In this document: positions 61,914-64,000 of the stretch, piece by piece
Layout of the letters: each line of letters begins with the position of its first letter
Numbering within the stretch: the stretch's first letter is position 1
Source: an uncultured Flavobacteriales bacterium
GTDB taxonomy: Bacteria > Bacteroidota > Bacteroidia > Flavobacteriales_D > Sanyastnellaceae
NCBI GenBank assembly: GCA_938082505.1
Contig: CALLLH010000003.1
Span: 62,001-126,000 of the forward strand
DNA: 64,000 nucleotides
Reading direction: 5' to 3'
Notes under the pieces: model-generated
What the model was told of the DNA's origin: nothing
What the model saw: only the letters and a program-made list of their open reading frames with translations
Database searches by the model: none
Translations under genes and position numbers: made by a program

Positions 61914-62453
61914 ATGACCCAGGAAGAAATACAGGATCTGATCAAGTTTGTCGCCAAGTCCGGCGTACACGAAGTCGAAATCGAAAGAAAGGATTTCAAG
62001 ATTACCATCAAGAGCAGCGGCAATGGAACCAAGCGCGGCAAGGGCGGCATGTACGAAGCTCCTCAGGCCATGCATATGACCATGCCGGCAGGCATGCCCA
62101 TGTCGGTTCAGATGCCGGCTCCGGTCGCAGCACCGGCACCCGCTCCGCCTCCGGCAGCAGCACCCGCAGCACCCGCAGTGGAAGCCGCGCCGGCAGCCAG
62201 CGCCGATGCTGGGCTCATCGAGATCAAGAGTCCCATGATCGGCACCTTCTACCGCAAACCTTCTCCGGACAAGGACAACTTTGTCGAAATCGGCTCTACC
62301 GTGAAGCCGGGAGATGCGGTATGCACGATCGAGGCCATGAAGCTCTTCAATGAGATTGAGAGCGAAGTGTCCGGGCGCATTGTGAAGATCCTGGTCGACG
62401 ACAACAACCCTGTCGAATACGACCAGCCGCTCTTCCTTCTTGAACCGGCCTGA
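61914..62453 (+). CDS. accB: Biotin carboxyl carrier protein of acetyl-CoA carboxylase
   Basis: 179 residues. It carries biotin between the carboxylase and transferase sites. An N-terminal helical domain (about 1-35) is followed by a Met-rich then Ala/Pro-rich flexible linker (about 45-100). The biotinyl domain covers about 100-179: [15 protein letters not shown], then the biotin-attachment motif EAMKLFNE with K143. It ends FLLEPA. It lies 27 bases before accC. Confidence 0.95.
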   Translation: MTQEEIQDLIKFVAKSGVHEVEIERKDFKITIKSSGNGTKRGKGGMYEAPQAMHMTMPAGMPMSVQMPAPVAAPAPAPPPAAAPAAPAVEAAPAASADAGLIEIKSPMIGTFYRKPSPDKDNFVEIGSTVKPGDAVCTIEAMKLFNEIESEVSGRIVKILVDDNNPVEYDQPLFLLEPA

Positions 62454-62480
62454 CGCAGGCACACCCCATCGATTCACCAC

Positions 62481-63815
62481 ATGTTCAAGAAAATCCTGAT
62501 CGCCAACCGTGGCGAAATAGCCTTGCGTGTCATCCGGACCTGCAAGGAGATGGGCATCAAGACGGTGGCCGTCTATTCAACCGCAGATGCGGAAAGCCTG
62601 CACGTGCGGTTCGCGGATGAGGCCGTCTGCATCGGCCCTGCGCAGAGTGCACAGAGCTACCTCAACATTCCGAACATCATCGCTGCGGCGGAGATCACCA
62701 ATGCGGATGCGATTCACCCCGGATACGGTTTCTTGTCGGAAAACGCACAGTTCTCGAGGGTTTGCGGTGAAAACGACATCAAGTTCATCGGCGCCTCGCC
62801 GGAAATGATCGAGGCCATGGGAGACAAGGCTTCGGCCAAGTCCACCATGAAGGCTGCCGGCGTGCCGACCATCCCCGGCAGCGAAGGCATCCTCGAAGAC
62901 CTCGAGGACGCCCTGGCCTGCGCCAAGGAGATCGGGTATCCCGTCATGCTCAAGGCCACGGCCGGAGGCGGTGGGCGCGGGATGCGCGTTTGCCACAACG
63001 ACGAGGACACCGCCGATGCCTGGGACACCACGCGCCGCGAGGCGGGTGCCGCCTTCGGCAACGATGGCATGTACCTCGAGAAGTTCGTGACCGAGCCCCG
63101 CCACATCGAGATCCAGATCGCCGGGGACCGCAACGGCAAGTGCTGCCACCTGTCCGAGCGCGATTGCTCCATCCAGCGGCGCCATCAGAAGCTGGTCGAG
63201 GAGACCCCCTCGCCCTTCATGACGGATGACCTCCGCGAAAAGATGGGCCAGGCCGCCATCGCTGCCGGTGAGGCCGTGAACTATGAGGGTGTAGGCACCG
63301 TGGAATTCCTGGTCGATGCCGACCGGAACTTCTACTTCATGGAGATGAACACGCGGATCCAGGTCGAGCACACGATTACCGAGGAGGTGATCGACTACGA
63401 CCTCATCAAGGAACAGATCAAACTCGCCCACGGAGACCCGATTTCCGGTCGGAACTACTACCCCAAGATGCACGCCATCCAGTGCCGCATCAACGCGGAG
63501 GATCCGGACCGGAATTTCGCTCCGAGCCCCGGCACGGTAACCGATTATCACGGACCGGGAGGACACGGCATCCGCATTGACACACATGTCTACGCGGGAT
63601 ACCGCATCCCACCGCATTACGACAGCATGGTCGCCAAGCTGATTGTCGTCGCCCAGACCCGTGAAGAGGCCATCACCAAAATGCAGCGGGCCCTCGATGA
63701 GTACATCATCGAAGGGGTCAAGACCACCATCCCCTTCCACCAGAGGCTGATGCGCAATGAGCGCTTCCGCAGCGGCAACTTCACGACGAAGTTCCTGGAG
63801 GAGGAGACCATCTGA
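62481..63815 (+). CDS. accC: Biotin carboxylase subunit of acetyl-CoA carboxylase
   Basis: 444 residues, the usual size. It carboxylates the biotin on AccB using ATP and bicarbonate. The N-terminal domain starts [20 protein letters not shown]. The ATP-grasp glycine-rich loop is [10 protein letters not shown], with ligands in [17 protein letters not shown]. The biotin carboxylase C-terminal domain ends with the [10 protein letters not shown] segment. It converges with the edge gene on the minus strand with 11 bases between. accA and accD are not in the window. Confidence 0.96.
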   Translation: MFKKILIANRGEIALRVIRTCKEMGIKTVAVYSTADAESLHVRFADEAVCIGPAQSAQSYLNIPNIIAAAEITNADAIHPGYGFLSENAQFSRVCGENDIKFIGASPEMIEAMGDKASAKSTMKAAGVPTIPGSEGILEDLEDALACAKEIGYPVMLKATAGGGGRGMRVCHNDEDTADAWDTTRREAGAAFGNDGMYLEKFVTEPRHIEIQIAGDRNGKCCHLSERDCSIQRRHQKLVEETPSPFMTDDLREKMGQAAIAAGEAVNYEGVGTVEFLVDADRNFYFMEMNTRIQVEHTITEEVIDYDLIKEQIKLAHGDPISGRNYYPKMHAIQCRINAEDPDRNFAPSPGTVTDYHGPGGHGIRIDTHVYAGYRIPPHYDSMVAKLIVVAQTREEAITKMQRALDEYIIEGVKTTIPFHQRLMRNERFRSGNFTTKFLEEETI

Positions 63816-63826
63816 TCCCTTCCGTC

Positions 63827-64000
63827 CTACCCTTTCTTGAGCTTGGCCGCCAGGGCAGTCGTGCTGCGGCCGGGCACCAAGTCAATGGTGGCTACGGTGC
63901 CCCCAAGCGTACGGACCTCCGCACTTCCCACGATGTAGCGCGGGTCGGAACCGTCCGCGCAGTCCGCGTCGTAATCCCCGCCCTTGACCAATACATCCGG
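63827..64000 (-). CDS. rfaE2: D-glycero-beta-D-manno-heptose 1-phosphate adenylyltransferase, C-terminal fragment
   Basis: 57 residues before a TAG at 63827, running off the right edge; not in the ORF track. It reads PDVLVKGGDYD near the edge, then GSAEVRTLGGTVATIDLVPG and ends RSTTALAAKLKKG. The pattern PDVLVKGGDY plus a final STT-x-L-x-x-K-I-x-K matches the C-terminus of the nucleotidyltransferase RfaE2/HldE, which makes ADP-heptose for the LPS core. The separate or fused state (HldE has a kinase half upstream) cannot be judged. The fragment fits the other LPS genes in the window. Confidence 0.85.
   Translation of the reverse strand, partial: PDVLVKGGDYDADCADGSDPRYIVGSAEVRTLGGTVATIDLVPGRSTTALAAKLKKG

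Noticed and set aside
62125-62215. Short-repeat array or CRISPR-like low complexity in accB
   Set aside because: GC-rich repeats encode the normal Ala/Pro linker of biotin carrier proteins; no spacer structure.

Overview
The window reads as ordinary core chromosome of a GC-rich member of Bacteroidota, most likely Flavobacteriales. The evidence is the gene content: a PorX-type type IX secretion regulator, GldE and GldD, a protein ending in a type B (gliding-motility-associated) sorting domain, a CoaX pantothenate kinase, an SDR-type threonine dehydrogenase, and the block pdxA-DUF177-rpmF-fabH-accB-accC. Promoter-like boxes of the form TAnnTTYG resemble the -7 element of this phylum. I see no rRNA, insertion sequence, integrase, prophage or CRISPR array. 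Two tRNA genes (Leu-TAG and Pro-GGG) are present and neither encodes CCA. No gene-free stretch exceeds 300 bases. Both window edges cut genes: efp on the left and a heptose-phosphate adenylyltransferase (rfaE2/hldE type) on the right.

Layout. 1-2580 (-): the start of efp, preceded by a two-gene unit of secreted or outer-membrane proteins. 2700-8832 (+): tRNA-Leu, then tig-clpP-clpX-mutS (protein folding, proteolysis, mismatch repair). 8841-12172 (-): ald, tsaE, porX, followed by a divergent HD hydrolase. 13495-16129 (-): RNase G, a 30-residue basic protein absent from the ORF track, a TPR protein and HU. 16219-25536 (+): mutY, ssb, a fused gldE-gldD, coaX, an outer-membrane protein, a TPR protein, lptC, a small membrane protein and a second CNNM/CBS protein. 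25589-27688 (+): a PpiD-like foldase, convergent with queA. 28948-33226 (+): tdh, a MORN-type protein, cysS and an M28 lipoprotein. 33214-36861 (-): a TPR/degenerate-kinase membrane protein, pheS and a cyclophilin. 36932-37873 (+): a lipoprotein, tRNA-Pro and a conserved unknown. 37851-38903 (-): a receiver-cNMP-Crp regulator. 39074-44676 (+): pheT, an acyltransferase and a PhoB/PhoR-like pair. 44688-50292: an MBL-fold hydrolase (-), then a 1076-residue propeller/barrel protein, a half-size TauE/SafE transporter and an M20 amidohydrolase (+). 50311-55270: recQ (-) diverging from kdsD-tatC-lptB (+). 55281-58585 (-): ribE and a 900-residue type B secreted protein. 58699-63815 (+): pdxA, DUF177, rpmF, fabH, accB, accC.

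How the genes fit together. Much of the window concerns the cell envelope. LptB, LptC, KdsD and the edge heptose gene serve LPS. TatC and the PPIases serve export and folding. PorX, GldE-GldD and the type B protein relate to type IX secretion and gliding. FabH, AccB, AccC and the acyltransferase serve lipid synthesis. Most of the rest is translation and DNA maintenance.

The most unusual item is the single uninterrupted ORF joining GldE to GldD, which are separate adjacent genes in the organisms where they were described. Other items worth a second look are two long inverted repeats at gene ends, a TPR membrane protein with a kinase-like tail lacking its ATP-binding motifs, and a large protein combining a peptidase-like domain without its zinc motif, a propeller and a barrel. 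I did not find a clearly new multi-gene system. All functional calls come from reading motifs by eye; no database search was run.
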